From positions 1 to 38,185 of the forward strand of contig DAIBSV010000004.1 of assembly GCA_027415455.1 (NCBI GenBank): a stretch of DNA of 38,185 bases, in the 5' to 3' direction. Under the pieces are notes generated by a model that saw nothing but the letters and a program-made list of their open reading frames with translations, did not search any database and was not told where the DNA came from. This document shows, piece after piece, positions 1 through 8,390 of this stretch; positions within the stretch are counted from its first letter, which is position 1, and every line of letters starts with the position of its first letter. Made by a program: the position numbers and the translations under genes. This DNA is from Nitrospirota bacterium. GTDB lineage: Bacteria > Nitrospirota_A > Leptospirillia > Leptospirillales > Leptospirillaceae.

Positions 1-194
1 GCATCGAGGAGGACGGTGACGGAGCGCCCCGCATCCGGGGTGGTGGTCAGATTCGCGAATGGCTGGACATAGACCGCGAGCGGAAGCGGAGAGGCTGGGA
101 GACGGCCGGAGGCCCGGCCCCCCGAGGCGCAGGCGGCCAGAACGAGACCGAAGGAAAGGAGAAGAAAAAATGCGGGAATCTTTTTCAAAACCAT
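1..194 (-). CDS. pelC: PelC-like outer-membrane lipoprotein (partial, N-terminal part)
   Basis: The gene runs off the left edge, leaving about 64 codons. It opens with a lipoprotein signal: basic MVLKK, a hydrophobic stretch, then lipobox LAAC with the lipidated Cys at residue 22. The mature part has the stretch VQPFANLTTTPDAG, which resembles the 'PFAN..TPxAG' motif I associate with PelC. In Pseudomonas, PelC lipoproteins form a ring at the outer membrane that guides the cationic Pel polysaccharide to the PelB barrel. The ATG overlaps the last 10 bases of pelB, so translation is probably coupled, and the order pelB-pelC matches known pel operons. Identification rests on this context plus the short visible motif. 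Confidence 0.7.
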   Translation of the reverse strand, partial: MVLKKIPAFFLLLSFGLVLAACASGGRASGRLPASPLPLAVYVQPFANLTTTPDAGRSVTVLLD

Positions 195-3100
195 AGGTTG
201 AACCCCCAGACTGCCTCCTGAGAGGCGCCGTTGTAAAGGACGGACTGGTTGAAGTAGTCCCCGCTCGCGAAGACCTCGAGAAAGCGGGAGAAGCGGTAGG
301 AGACACCCGTTCCGCCCTCGTAGGCGGGCCGGGAGGTGACGAAGTTCTCGTAGCCGCCCCCCTGGATGTTGAAGTTCAGACGATTCCGGATTCGCGTCTG
401 ATAGACCAGGGCGGCAAAGACGAATTGCTGCCGGGCCAGGATCGGCACGAGAGAGGCGGTCGCGGGCGAAGCGAAGAGAACGCTCCAGTCCTCGTACCCC
501 CCCACGAGGTCGATCTGTGGACGAGTGTCGAGCGTCAGGTCGGCCATGCCCTCCGTATTGTGAAGCTCCCCGAAGGGAAGCGTCCGGTCGTCGAGGGTGT
601 AGTCGAAGAGCCAGGACTCGGCCGAAACGGTAAGACGGGGCGAAAGGGTCCAGGAGAGGGAGGCCATGTACCCGGTCTGAAGTCCGTCCCGGACGATGGA
701 TTCCCCGAAATCCCCCCAGATCATGTTGTCGAAGCCCTGGACATTGAGGGTGAAGGCTCCCTCCGTGCCGGTGAGGTTTGCGTAGAAGCCAGGAGAGTCG
801 GTTAGCCGCGTATCCCCGGCCTCCCCCGTGACCTCCCAGCCCGGCGCCGGCTGCCACAGGACCCCGGCGTAGGTATAGTCGTTGGTTCCCCACCCCGCCC
901 GCTCCCCCGCCCCGAGGTACTCGGTCCGTCCCGCGAAATAATTGGCCGAACCGGTCCGGGAGCTCTCGATCTTGGTGTCGAAGCTGTAGGAGGCGCCTCC
1001 CGGATAGAAGACGGCGAAATTCTGGTTTCGGAACGAGAACTGGTCCATGTTGTAGAGGGAGAGAAGCCCCGAGGAGACACGGGGCGCCTGGGTCTCCCCC
1101 TGGGAGAAGATGTGGGAGTCGAAGGCCTGGGCCCGGGCGAGACGCCCCTCGCGGCGATAGGTCTCGAGGAGGTCCTCCCAGATGACCCGGTCTGCCGGGT
1201 AGCGGCGATGAAGGCGCCAGAGAAGGCGCTGGGCCCGGGCGAGATGTCCTGTTCCGGTCAGGATCTCCGCCCGGAAGACGAGAAAGTCCTTCGAGTTTGG
1301 GTGAAACGAAAGCCACCGGTCCAGGGTCTCGAGCGCCCGGGTCCCGTCCCGCCTTTTCCAAAGCAGGCGGGCCTTCCAGTAGAGGCCTTCCCGGTCTGCC
1401 GGGTAGCGCGCGAGGAAAGCCTGCGTATCGCGGTAGGCCCGCCGGTCATGGCCAAGCGCCGCCTCGATCTTGATGGCGTAGAGGAGGCGGCGCCTTTCCT
1501 CCTCCGGGTCGGCCGCGGAAGGCGGGGGCGCGACGGGATCTGATGCCAGACGGATGGCTCCCAAAGCCCAGGCTCCCCGCCGGGTCAGCGGGCCCGGCCC
1601 CCGCTGTGTCCGTTCGAGGCTTTTATAGGCGAGACGGAACATCCGGCGGGCCATGCGGAAATCCCCCGTCCGGCGAAAGGCCATCCCCAGATGATAGAGG
1701 ACGGCGTAGTCGGTGTCCCCCCCGGCCACCGCCCGCCGGTAGAATCCGATCGCCTTGCGGAAGGAGCCGTGGTAATAGGCCTCGTCGGCCAGGAAGACCA
1801 GGGCCTCCCGGTTCCCGGGAGAGAGCCGGAGCAGACGCTCGTAGAGGGCTTCGAGACCCTCCTCCCGGCCGGCCCAACGCCGGTCGCGGATCAGAAGGGC
1901 CAGACCCTGGGGATCGTCCGGCATGAGGCGGACGATCCTCTCGTCGTATGCGATGGCGGTCTGAAGCTGATCGGCCGCAACGAACCAGTCCGAGGCCTGA
2001 AAGAGAATGGCCCGGTTTTGTGGATGGACGCGGGAGATCCGGTCGACCGTCCGGCGGGCCTCTCTGAAGTGGCGCTCCCAGATCAGGATCCGGGCAAGTT
2101 CCATCCCCAGAACGGCCGACAGAGCAGGATGGCGGCTCAGGGAGGCTACCAGGGGGGCCAGGTCGGGCCGGGGGACGCTGTCGGCATAGAGCCGGAAGAG
2201 CGCGTACTGGTCATCCCTGAACTCCCGGCGGGAGTCGCCCCGCATCAGCCGGAGAGTCAGCCCGATCTGGGGGAGGAGGAGTCCGGCTCCGGCAAAGTCC
2301 CGGACCGCCCGGCGAAGGAGCGGACGCTCTCCAGCGGCGATCCCGCGGGCAGCCAGGAGGGCCCCGGCCAGATCGGGGCGGTCCATGTCCCGGTAAGTCC
2401 GGACCAGATCCTCGAAGACGGGACGGCTTTCCGGATAGAGAGCCAGGGCCTGCCGCATCCGGGCGGCCGCGAGCGCCAGGTTGCCCCTGCCTTCGGCGGC
2501 CTGCCATCCCAGTCTGAGATCGGAGAGGGAGGGTCCGCCGGGAGCTCCCAGCCAGCCGAGAAGATCCCGCTGGGCCACCCCGACCAGGCCATGCGAGAGG
2601 TCCAGATCGAGGAGTTCGGCATGGAAGCCCTCGGGGGGCAAGGGAAGCGCCTTCTCGCGAGCTTCGAGAAGAGACCGGGTCCGGGAATACCATCCCATCT
2701 TGTCGGAGAGCCAGAGGGCCTCCTCCCATCGCTTCCGGTCCCCCGGCCTTCGGCGGACAAGCTCCTCGAAGGCCAGGAGGGCCCACCCGAAATACTTCTC
2801 GCGGGTGAAGAGCCAGGCGGACGAGGCGATCACCTCGTCGTGCGCCACCTCCGGGACGAGGGCCCGGTAAAGAAGGTAGGCCTCCGCCGGCCGCTTCAGA
2901 CGGAATAGGGCCCGCAGGGCCGGAAGCAGGACCGGATCGGGGTCGGCCCCAAGGGTGCGGAGCCGGTCCATCATCCGGAGGGCCTCCCGGTCATGGCCCA
3001 GCCGGTAGGCCAGGGTCAGCCGCATCGCCAGATAGTCGATCCGCTCCGGAAAGTGGCGGGTCAGGGTCCGGAGAGTTTGGGCCATGTCCGCGTCATTTCC

Positions 3101-3625
3101 CGTCTGGCTGTCGTAAACGAGAATTGCCTTCCAGTAGCTCATGTCCCCGGGATGGGCGGCGGCCAGACGGTGGAGAATCAACAGGGCCGAAGCGGGAAGG
3201 TTCAGGAGGTCGTAGGAGCGGGCCAGACGGCGCATTTCGACTTCCGGCAGCCGTTTTGTCCGCAGGAGGACGGCGAATTCCTGCGCCGCCTTTCCCGGCT
3301 CGTAAAGATCGAGATAGAGCCGGGCCAGCTCCAGCCGGTCGCGAAAGGAGTCCGGATCCTTGCGGAGAAGCCGCTCGAGATCCGAGGCTGCCCGGGCGGG
3401 ATAGCCCCGCAAGGCCTCGACCCTTGCAGCCTGCCGGAGGGCCCAGAGGGGAGGATTGGCCTTTTCGAGCCGGGGAGCAAGGAGGGAAGAGGCATAGTCG
3501 TAATCCCCCGCGTCGATCGCCAGCCTGACGTACTGGGAATCCCCCGGAACGAGAAGAAAGGCGACGAGAAGTAAAAGGGCTCCGCCCAACACGATCCACA
3601 CGAACCGGATCCTCACCCTCCACAC
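185..3625 (-). CDS. pelB: PelB-like TPR and outer-membrane beta-barrel protein of Pel polysaccharide export
   Basis: The product is 1146 residues, close to the roughly 1200 of Pseudomonas PelB. It has one N-terminal membrane anchor (about residues 7-28), then a very long helical TPR-type array (about 35-850) with repeated A/L/Y-rich helix pairs. The C-terminal 290 residues are rich in alternating aromatic and polar strands (for example GGYENFVTSR, FEVFASGDYF-like strands) and end in Phe, as expected for a barrel inserted by the Bam machinery. In the known system the TPR region binds the periplasmic PelA hydrolase/deacetylase and the barrel exports Pel. The start is GTG at 3625, preceded by AAGGGG. 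pelC follows with an overlap. No pelA lies upstream, where queF is divergent, so the operon seems to start at pelB here. Family assignment is from architecture and synteny. Confidence 0.75.
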   Translation of the reverse strand: MWRVRIRFVWIVLGGALLLLVAFLLVPGDSQYVRLAIDAGDYDYASSLLAPRLEKANPPLWALRQAARVEALRGYPARAASDLERLLRKDPDSFRDRLELARLYLDLYEPGKAAQEFAVLLRTKRLPEVEMRRLARSYDLLNLPASALLILHRLAAAHPGDMSYWKAILVYDSQTGNDADMAQTLRTLTRHFPERIDYLAMRLTLAYRLGHDREALRMMDRLRTLGADPDPVLLPALRALFRLKRPAEAYLLYRALVPEVAHDEVIASSAWLFTREKYFGWALLAFEELVRRRPGDRKRWEEALWLSDKMGWYSRTRSLLEAREKALPLPPEGFHAELLDLDLSHGLVGVAQRDLLGWLGAPGGPSLSDLRLGWQAAEGRGNLALAAARMRQALALYPESRPVFEDLVRTYRDMDRPDLAGALLAARGIAAGERPLLRRAVRDFAGAGLLLPQIGLTLRLMRGDSRREFRDDQYALFRLYADSVPRPDLAPLVASLSRHPALSAVLGMELARILIWERHFREARRTVDRISRVHPQNRAILFQASDWFVAADQLQTAIAYDERIVRLMPDDPQGLALLIRDRRWAGREEGLEALYERLLRLSPGNREALVFLADEAYYHGSFRKAIGFYRRAVAGGDTDYAVLYHLGMAFRRTGDFRMARRMFRLAYKSLERTQRGPGPLTRRGAWALGAIRLASDPVAPPPSAADPEEERRRLLYAIKIEAALGHDRRAYRDTQAFLARYPADREGLYWKARLLWKRRDGTRALETLDRWLSFHPNSKDFLVFRAEILTGTGHLARAQRLLWRLHRRYPADRVIWEDLLETYRREGRLARAQAFDSHIFSQGETQAPRVSSGLLSLYNMDQFSFRNQNFAVFYPGGASYSFDTKIESSRTGSANYFAGRTEYLGAGERAGWGTNDYTYAGVLWQPAPGWEVTGEAGDTRLTDSPGFYANLTGTEGAFTLNVQGFDNMIWGDFGESIVRDGLQTGYMASLSWTLSPRLTVSAESWLFDYTLDDRTLPFGELHNTEGMADLTLDTRPQIDLVGGYEDWSVLFASPATASLVPILARQQFVFAALVYQTRIRNRLNFNIQGGGYENFVTSRPAYEGGTGVSYRFSRFLEVFASGDYFNQSVLYNGASQEAVWGFNLWF

Positions 3626-3665
3626 CCCTTATCCCGATCGCCGACACCTCGAAAGCCCATGGCTC

Positions 3666-3694
3666 TGTATCCCATAAAAATCTCACGCTGTCAA
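3666..3694 (-). promoter_or_regulatory. Candidate sigma-70 promoter of pelB
   Basis: On the minus strand a perfect -35 TTGACA (3689-3694) is followed after 17 bases by GATACA (3666-3671). The -10 matches only the central ATA, so strength may depend on an activator. It lies about 40 bases before the pelB GTG. Confidence 0.5.
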
Positions 3695-3773
3695 CCACAA
3701 AAGCGTCCCCGAAAAGGGGGGGCGTCTCCACGGAGCCCTCTTCGCCGGGAATTCGTCCGGCAGCCATGATTCC

Positions 3774-3782
3774 TGTTATGAT
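3774..3782 (+). promoter_or_regulatory. Candidate extended -10 promoter of queF
   Basis: TGTTATGAT fits an extended -10 element (TGn followed by TATGAT). It lies 66 bases upstream of the queF ATG. No good -35 is visible, as is usual for extended -10 promoters. No preQ1-type aptamer was recognised between it and the gene. Confidence 0.4.
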
Positions 3783-3848
3783 GGAAGGATGGAAAAATTG
3801 AAGGACCGGACCCGGCCCAAAAAGGACTCTATCGCATAAAGGAAGACC

Positions 3849-4289
3849 ATGTCGCCCGAATCCACCCACTCCCCCTCCCCCGAGGCCTACGGAAGCCGGG
3901 CCATCGCCGAGAACCGCCTCGAACGCTGGCCGAACCCCGAGGAGGGCCAGCGCTACCGCGTCACCATGAGCTTCCCCGAATTCACCTGTCTCTGCCCCCG
4001 CTCCGGCTACCCCGACTTCGCCACTATCCGGATCGTCTACGAACCGGGCCCCTACATCGTGGAGCTCAAATCCCTGAAGCTCTACCTGAACGCCTTCCGG
4101 GACGAGAGAATCTCCCACGAAGGATCGGTCAACAAAATTTTCCGGGATCTGACCGACCTTCTTTCTCCGGGGTTTCTCGAAGTGACGGGGGACTTCAATG
4201 TGCGGGGGAACCTCAAGACGGTGATCACCGTGGACACGGAAATGAACCCGCCGGCTTCGAGGCGGCCGTCCGGGAGAAAGCGCTCCTGA
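3849..4289 (+). CDS. queF: NADPH-dependent 7-cyano-7-deazaguanine reductase, QueF (unimodular type)
   Basis: QueF reduces the nitrile preQ0 to the amine preQ1 on the way to the tRNA base queuosine. The 146-residue length fits the short, single-domain type I enzyme. The catalytic Cys sits in [16 protein letters not shown], with the general-acid Asp in PDFA. The QueF signature appears as [16 protein letters not shown], where Leu replaces the Ser usual in E-S-K-S-L-K, and the substrate-binding Glu lies in SHEGSVN. AAGGAAG ends 4 bases before the ATG and supports this start. The gene stands alone: divergent from pelB and convergent with the DUF1571-like gene. No other queuosine gene is in the window. 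Confidence 0.95.
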   Translation: MSPESTHSPSPEAYGSRAIAENRLERWPNPEEGQRYRVTMSFPEFTCLCPRSGYPDFATIRIVYEPGPYIVELKSLKLYLNAFRDERISHEGSVNKIFRDLTDLLSPGFLEVTGDFNVRGNLKTVITVDTEMNPPASRRPSGRKRS

Positions 4290-4346
4290 TGGACCGGATT
4301 CCCATCGCTTCCGAGGGCTGACCTTATACGTTGGCCAGGGCAAGGA

Positions 4347-5129
4347 TTAGCGGAAGGAGAGACGGCAGTCTCCGTAGTCGATGCGCTCCCAGAACCGGTT
4401 GTCCGGGCCGACCGTGGCGACGGAAACGGGAAGGGAGGTGGCCTCGTCGAGAAGGAGCCACATCCTCCCGAAGACGGGGCGTGCCTCGAGCTGGTCGGGG
4501 GCGATGTTCAGGATCTCCACCGGCTTGCCCCGGAAACGTCCGGATCCGAGATAGAGGCAGGAGTGGGTCAGGCAGGCCGGCCGGAGGACCCGCTTGTCGT
4601 AGCTCAAAAAGTCCGAATGGTCGATGGTGTGGCCGTAGCGGGAGGTGATCAGCGCGCTGTGGGGCGAGAGAGAAAGGGTCAGGGGGAGGAAGGAAAAGGG
4701 GTGGACCGCCGCCACCCGGGTCACCGACCGGTAGAAGACCGTCGCGCCTTTTCGCGGGTGGACGAGTCGGACAAATGCGGTCAGGGGGTGGTAGGTGACG
4801 GTCAGGTCGAACTCTTCGCTGGGTCGTTGTCTGACAGGCCTGTTTTTCCTGTGGAGGACCAGACGCCGGAGACTGTAGAAGGTGCGGGTGCGGCAGGTAT
4901 AGCCTGAAAGACGCCGGGCCTGCTCGAGGAAGCGGTCGGACAGGGCCACCCCCCGCCTATAGTCGTAGGCCCAGGTCGTCTTGGTGCCCGAAAGCTCGGG
5001 GAAGATCGGGGAGATCTCCCCGGCCTCCGCCACCCCCGCGACAGCCTGCACAAGGAAAACAAGGCCGGCGACCAGGCCCCATGGCCGGAGTGAACGGATG
5101 AGACCGCCCGACACTTCCCTGTGGCCCAT
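4347..5129 (-). CDS. Exported DUF1571-like protein
   Basis: The product is 260 residues with a hydrophobic N-terminal segment (about residues 15-36) ending in VAEAGE, a likely signal peptidase I site. The mature part has the pattern SGYTCRTRTFYSLRRL, then FDLTVTYHPLTAFVRLVHPRKGATVFYR. This resembles DUF1571 proteins, a LolA/LppX-like beta fold in which 'Y-T-C' is followed by strands describing how the protein curves around a hydrophobic ligand. Two further Cys occur at PACLTHSCLY. The function is unknown; binding of a lipid or other hydrophobic molecule in the periplasm is inference. It is the last gene of the long minus-strand run, 17 bases after the small membrane protein gene, and converges with queF. 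The ATG at 5129 has only a weak ribosome binding site. Confidence 0.6.
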   Translation of the reverse strand: MGHREVSGGLIRSLRPWGLVAGLVFLVQAVAGVAEAGEISPIFPELSGTKTTWAYDYRRGVALSDRFLEQARRLSGYTCRTRTFYSLRRLVLHRKNRPVRQRPSEEFDLTVTYHPLTAFVRLVHPRKGATVFYRSVTRVAAVHPFSFLPLTLSLSPHSALITSRYGHTIDHSDFLSYDKRVLRPACLTHSCLYLGSGRFRGKPVEILNIAPDQLEARPVFGRMWLLLDEATSLPVSVATVGPDNRFWERIDYGDCRLSFR

Positions 5130-5146
5130 CTCGGCTTCGCCCCTTC

Positions 5147-5503
5147 CTAGCGGTGCGTCAGCTGATAGATCACGAATCCCAGCCCCGAGAGCCCGAAAAG
5201 GCCGTGCAGGACAGTCACCGCCCGGATCATGGCGCGCTTCCTGAAGCCCCTGGCCACGAGAACCAGCCCTCCCACGGCGGCCAGCACCAGGAGGGCCAGC
5301 CCGATATCGAACCAGGGGGCCCCGCCCCGTATGAAGAAGCGGGCGATCAGCATGATGAGTCCGGCCATGGCAAGTGTCGGATGGACGAATCCCAGAACCT
5401 GCGGAAAGTCCTTTCGGGCCACCTCGAGCCCCCAGAGAACCAGTCCGAAAACTGCCGCGATCCCGACAAGGACCGCCCCAACCAGCATCAACCCCTGATC
5501 CAT
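5147..5503 (-). CDS. Small four-helix integral membrane protein, unknown function
   Basis: The product is 118 residues with four predicted membrane helices, at about 5-27, 38-58, 65-84 and 93-114. Short loops carry basic residues (VARKDF, ARGFRKRAM), and the C-terminus is QLTHR. Single His residues in two helices (GFVHPTLAM and VLHGLFG) could bind a metal or haem, as in small cytochrome-b-like or CopD-like proteins, but there is no firm motif. I do not recognise the family. It lies 24 bases after the GAF-GAF-ANTAR gene and 17 bases before the DUF1571-like gene, so all three are probably co-transcribed. Confidence 0.65.
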   Translation of the reverse strand: MDQGLMLVGAVLVGIAAVFGLVLWGLEVARKDFPQVLGFVHPTLAMAGLIMLIARFFIRGGAPWFDIGLALLVLAAVGGLVLVARGFRKRAMIRAVTVLHGLFGLSGLGFVIYQLTHR

Positions 5504-5527
5504 ATCCCTCGTCTCCCCCCGCCCAGC

Positions 5528-6754
5528 TCAGTCCACCTTCAGGTCGTGCGCCAACAGAACCGCATCCGCGATCTCGCGCATCGACTTTCTCATGTTCATG
5601 CTTTTCTTCTGGAGGAGCCGGTAGGCATCCTCCTCCGTAATCCGGTGCTTCTTCATGAGGATCCCCTTGGCCCGGTCGATCCTCTTCCGGCTCTCCAGGG
5701 CCTCCTCCATCGCCACCGTCCGCTCGAAGAGAGCGGTGTTCTCCCAGGCGATGGCCGCCTGGTTCGCCACCGACTGGAGAACCTTGAATTCGTCCCGCGT
5801 AAAGTGGTGGAGCTGGCTGGTGTAGACGTTCACCACGCCGATCGCCCGGTCCTTGATCATCATGGGCACGGAGAGCATGGAGACGAGGTTTTCCTTGCGG
5901 GCCAGCTCCTTGGCGGTATACCGGGGATCCTTCTGGACATTTTCCACCGCGATCGCCCGCCGCTCACCGAAGACGACCCCGGCGATGCTCTCCCCCACCT
6001 GAAGGGGGGGCTTCTTGCGGTATTCGTCGGACAGGGTCTGGGTCGCCCGGACCACCAGACCCTTTTCCGGATCGTAGATCATGATTGAACAGAGGGTGGA
6101 ATTGGTCATCTCGGCGGTGACCGTCACGATGAGGTGGAGGATCTCCTCGAGATAGCGGCTCGAGGTGATGGACTGGCTCACCTGGGAGAGCGCCTCGATC
6201 TGCCTGGCCTTCTTCTGGGCCTCCTCGAAGAGCAGGATATGGCGGATCATGAAACCCATTTCCTGGGAAAGGAGCATCAGAAGCTCGATCTCCGTGTTGT
6301 TGGGGGAGAAGGGCGCCCGGAAATGAAGGTTCATAACCCCCACCAGGCGGTCCTTGGTCCGGAGGGGAACGGAGAGGAAGGATTCGAAGCGGTCCTCGGG
6401 AAGCATCTGGAAGATCTTGGCCCGGGGATCCTCGTAGGCCCGCTCGGAAATGACGACGGGGGACTCTTCCTGGGCGACCCATCCGGTCAGCCCCTCCCCC
6501 AGTCGGATCGAGAAATGGCCGACCAGGTCGGGGAGATAGCGGGAGGCGGCCCGGAGGGTCAGCACCGGCGCGTCCTCCTCCAGAAGATAGATGAAGACGC
6601 CGTCCGCGGGAAGGATCTCGAGGAGCAGGCGGATCGCGCTGTCGAGTAGGACGGAGAGGGAGTCCACCGAAATGGTGATCCGGAGAAGGCCCTTCAGAAG
6701 CTTGAGCTCCTTCTGGAGGTCGGGGGTGTCCGGACGGGTCCGGGTCGGGGTCAT
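5528..6754 (-). CDS. GAF-GAF-ANTAR regulator, predicted RNA-binding antiterminator
   Basis: The 408-residue protein has a short N-terminal helix, GAF domain 1 (about 25-165), GAF domain 2 (about 185-335) and a C-terminal ANTAR domain (about 345-402). The ANTAR signature is clear: RIDRAKGILMKKHRITEEDA, then YRLLQKKSMNMRKSMREIAD. ANTAR domains bind paired RNA hairpins with hexanucleotide loops and prevent transcription termination, and GAF domains sense small molecules or redox state. There is no receiver domain, so the input is probably a ligand sensed by GAF. The GAF repeats keep the pattern SVPLRTKDRLVGVMNL and SVPMMIKDRAIGVVNVY. The ATG overlaps the aroB stop (ATGA), so its level is tied to aro gene expression. 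No target RNA hairpin pair was recognised in the window. Confidence 0.9.
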   Translation of the reverse strand: MTPTRTRPDTPDLQKELKLLKGLLRITISVDSLSVLLDSAIRLLLEILPADGVFIYLLEEDAPVLTLRAASRYLPDLVGHFSIRLGEGLTGWVAQEESPVVISERAYEDPRAKIFQMLPEDRFESFLSVPLRTKDRLVGVMNLHFRAPFSPNNTEIELLMLLSQEMGFMIRHILLFEEAQKKARQIEALSQVSQSITSSRYLEEILHLIVTVTAEMTNSTLCSIMIYDPEKGLVVRATQTLSDEYRKKPPLQVGESIAGVVFGERRAIAVENVQKDPRYTAKELARKENLVSMLSVPMMIKDRAIGVVNVYTSQLHHFTRDEFKVLQSVANQAAIAWENTALFERTVAMEEALESRKRIDRAKGILMKKHRITEEDAYRLLQKKSMNMRKSMREIADAVLLAHDLKVD

Positions 6755-7839
6755 GCGAAGAGTCCATTCGGAAGAAGGTTCGGGTCATAATCCCGGAGGA
6801 TCCGGACACGGCCGGGAGCCTCGGGAAGAATCAGGGCCACCTGACCTCCGGAGACCTTCTTGTCCCGGATGAGGTAGGGTCGGATCCTTTCGAATTCAAT
6901 ATCCCGGGGCCAGGAGACCGGAAGTCCCGCACGGCCGATCAGGGACTTCATGAAGGAGAAGGTTCCCGGGGCGGCAACGCCTCCCGCCTCCGCGATCGCG
7001 GCGGCGGAGAGCATGCCGATCGCCACGGCCTCCCCGTGGAGAATCCCCGAAAAGTCCAGGGCCCCTTCCAGAGCGTGGCCGAAGGTGTGGCCGAAGTTCA
7101 AAAGCATCCGCTCCCCCGTCTCCCGTTCGTCGGCGGAGACGATCCGGGCCTTGTCGGCGGCGCAAAGGGCCACGACCTGCTCCCAGAGGGAGGCGTCGAA
7201 GCGCTCCCCGGAAAGCGCATCCACCCGTTTCTCGAGAAGGGCCATCAGGGCGACATCCCCGATGAAGGCGTACTTCAGAACCTCGCCCAGGCCCGCCCGA
7301 CGCTCCCGGAGGGGAAGTGTGGCGAGTAGATCCGGGTCGGCAAAGATGGCCCGGGGAGGATTGAAGGCGCCGATCAGGTTCTTCCCCAGGGGATGATCGA
7401 CGCCGGTCTTTCCCCCGATCGACGAATCCACCTGAGCGACCACCGTGGTGGGCAGATGGACCAGGGGAACGCCCCGCAGGAGCAAGGCGGCCGCGAGCCC
7501 CCCCATGTCTCCCGTCACCCCCCCTCCCGCCACAAGGAGAGGTTCCCGTCGCTCCCACCTCTCCCCGATCAGGGCCGTCAGAATCCCCATCAGGCTCTCC
7601 ATGGTCTTGTACCGCTCCCCGTCCGGGTGAAGCGCCACGACCGTCCGGAATCCGGCCCTGTCGATGGAGGTCTGGATGCGGTCGCCATAGAGCCCCCACA
7701 CCACCGGATTGGAGACAAGGCCGATCCGGGAGACCGAGGGAAAAAGCGTCCGGAGTTCCGGGCCCAGGCGCGACAGAAGGCCCTTTTCGATCCGGATGTC
7801 GTAGGGGCCCGAAGCGGAACGAACGGAGACCGAGGTCAT
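6751..7839 (-). CDS. aroB: 3-dehydroquinate synthase AroB
   Basis: AroB catalyses the second step of the shikimate pathway, turning DAHP into 3-dehydroquinate with NAD and a divalent metal. The 362-residue product shows the NAD-binding GGGVTGDMGGLAAA, then the substrate-binding PTTVVAQVDSSIGGKTGVD with KNLIGAFNPP. The metal ligands lie in GLGEVLKYAFI (Glu), LNFGHTFGHALE (His) and LHGEAVAIGM (His). The frame stays open far upstream, but the ATG at 7839 overlaps the aroK stop in an ATGA junction and gives the normal family length. It is the third gene of aroC-aroK-aroB. Confidence 0.97.
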   Translation of the reverse strand: MTSVSVRSASGPYDIRIEKGLLSRLGPELRTLFPSVSRIGLVSNPVVWGLYGDRIQTSIDRAGFRTVVALHPDGERYKTMESLMGILTALIGERWERREPLLVAGGGVTGDMGGLAAALLLRGVPLVHLPTTVVAQVDSSIGGKTGVDHPLGKNLIGAFNPPRAIFADPDLLATLPLRERRAGLGEVLKYAFIGDVALMALLEKRVDALSGERFDASLWEQVVALCAADKARIVSADERETGERMLLNFGHTFGHALEGALDFSGILHGEAVAIGMLSAAAIAEAGGVAAPGTFSFMKSLIGRAGLPVSWPRDIEFERIRPYLIRDKKVSGGQVALILPEAPGRVRILRDYDPNLLPNGLFA

Positions 7840-8390
7840 GGGAGCCCACACTCCGGAGAGGCGGGAGTCCGAAGGAGCTTCAGGATTTCCTCGACCGTCC
7901 CGGAGATCGAGTGTCCCGCCGTCTCGACAACATGGGTGGCCACCGCCCGATAAAGGGGATCGCGCTCCCGGGTCACCTGCCGGATCTCCTCGGAGAGCGG
8001 GATCTCCGCCCTGAGCCGGGGCCTTTTCTCGTAGGCGTTCGAGAGGCGACTCACCAGCTGTTCGACCGGAACGTGGAGATAGAAGACCGGCCCCAGCTCC
8101 GCGAGAAGCCGGCGGTTGTCGGCGGACAGGACAATGCCTCCCCCCGTCGAGACGACCCCCGGAGGAAGCTCCCGGAGGGTTTGCAGGACACGCGACTCCC
8201 ATCCCCGGAAGGCCCCCTCCCCCTCCCGATCCCACAGACGGGCGACCGGCTCTCCGGTCCGCTCCTCGACCATCCGGTCGGTATCGTAGACGGGTGCGTC
8301 GATCGAGCGCGCGAGGGCGTGGCCCAGGGTGGTCTTTCCCGATCCCCGGGGACCCACCAGAATGATGAAACGGTCGAGCGGCGCGATCAC
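7836..8390 (-). CDS. aroK: Shikimate kinase AroK
   Basis: The product is 184 residues, the normal size, and phosphorylates shikimate with ATP. Walker A GPRGSGKT is at residues 13-20, and the shikimate-binding Asp lies in YDTDRMVEERTG. STGGGIVL is the Walker B-like loop, and KRPRL lies in the mobile lid. An open frame extends upstream into aroC. GTG at 8390 is preferred because GGAGGA lies about 6 bases before it and it forms a GTGA overlap with the aroC stop. The stop overlaps the aroB ATG in the same way, so the three aro genes should be translated together. Confidence 0.95.
   Translation of the reverse strand: MIAPLDRFIILVGPRGSGKTTLGHALARSIDAPVYDTDRMVEERTGEPVARLWDREGEGAFRGWESRVLQTLRELPPGVVSTGGGIVLSADNRRLLAELGPVFYLHVPVEQLVSRLSNAYEKRPRLRAEIPLSEEIRQVTRERDPLYRAVATHVVETAGHSISGTVEEILKLLRTPASPECGLP

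Noticed and set aside
3783..3848. preQ1 riboswitch upstream of queF
   Set aside because: No C-rich loop hairpin with an A-rich tail near the ribosome binding site was found.
6751..8235. Long N-terminal extension of AroB, and similar extensions for AroC (to 10006), BirA (to 21510) and RuvX (to 26321)
   Set aside because: The extra residues are out-of-frame readings of the preceding genes, while internal starts with 4-base overlaps or good ribosome binding sites give normal family lengths.
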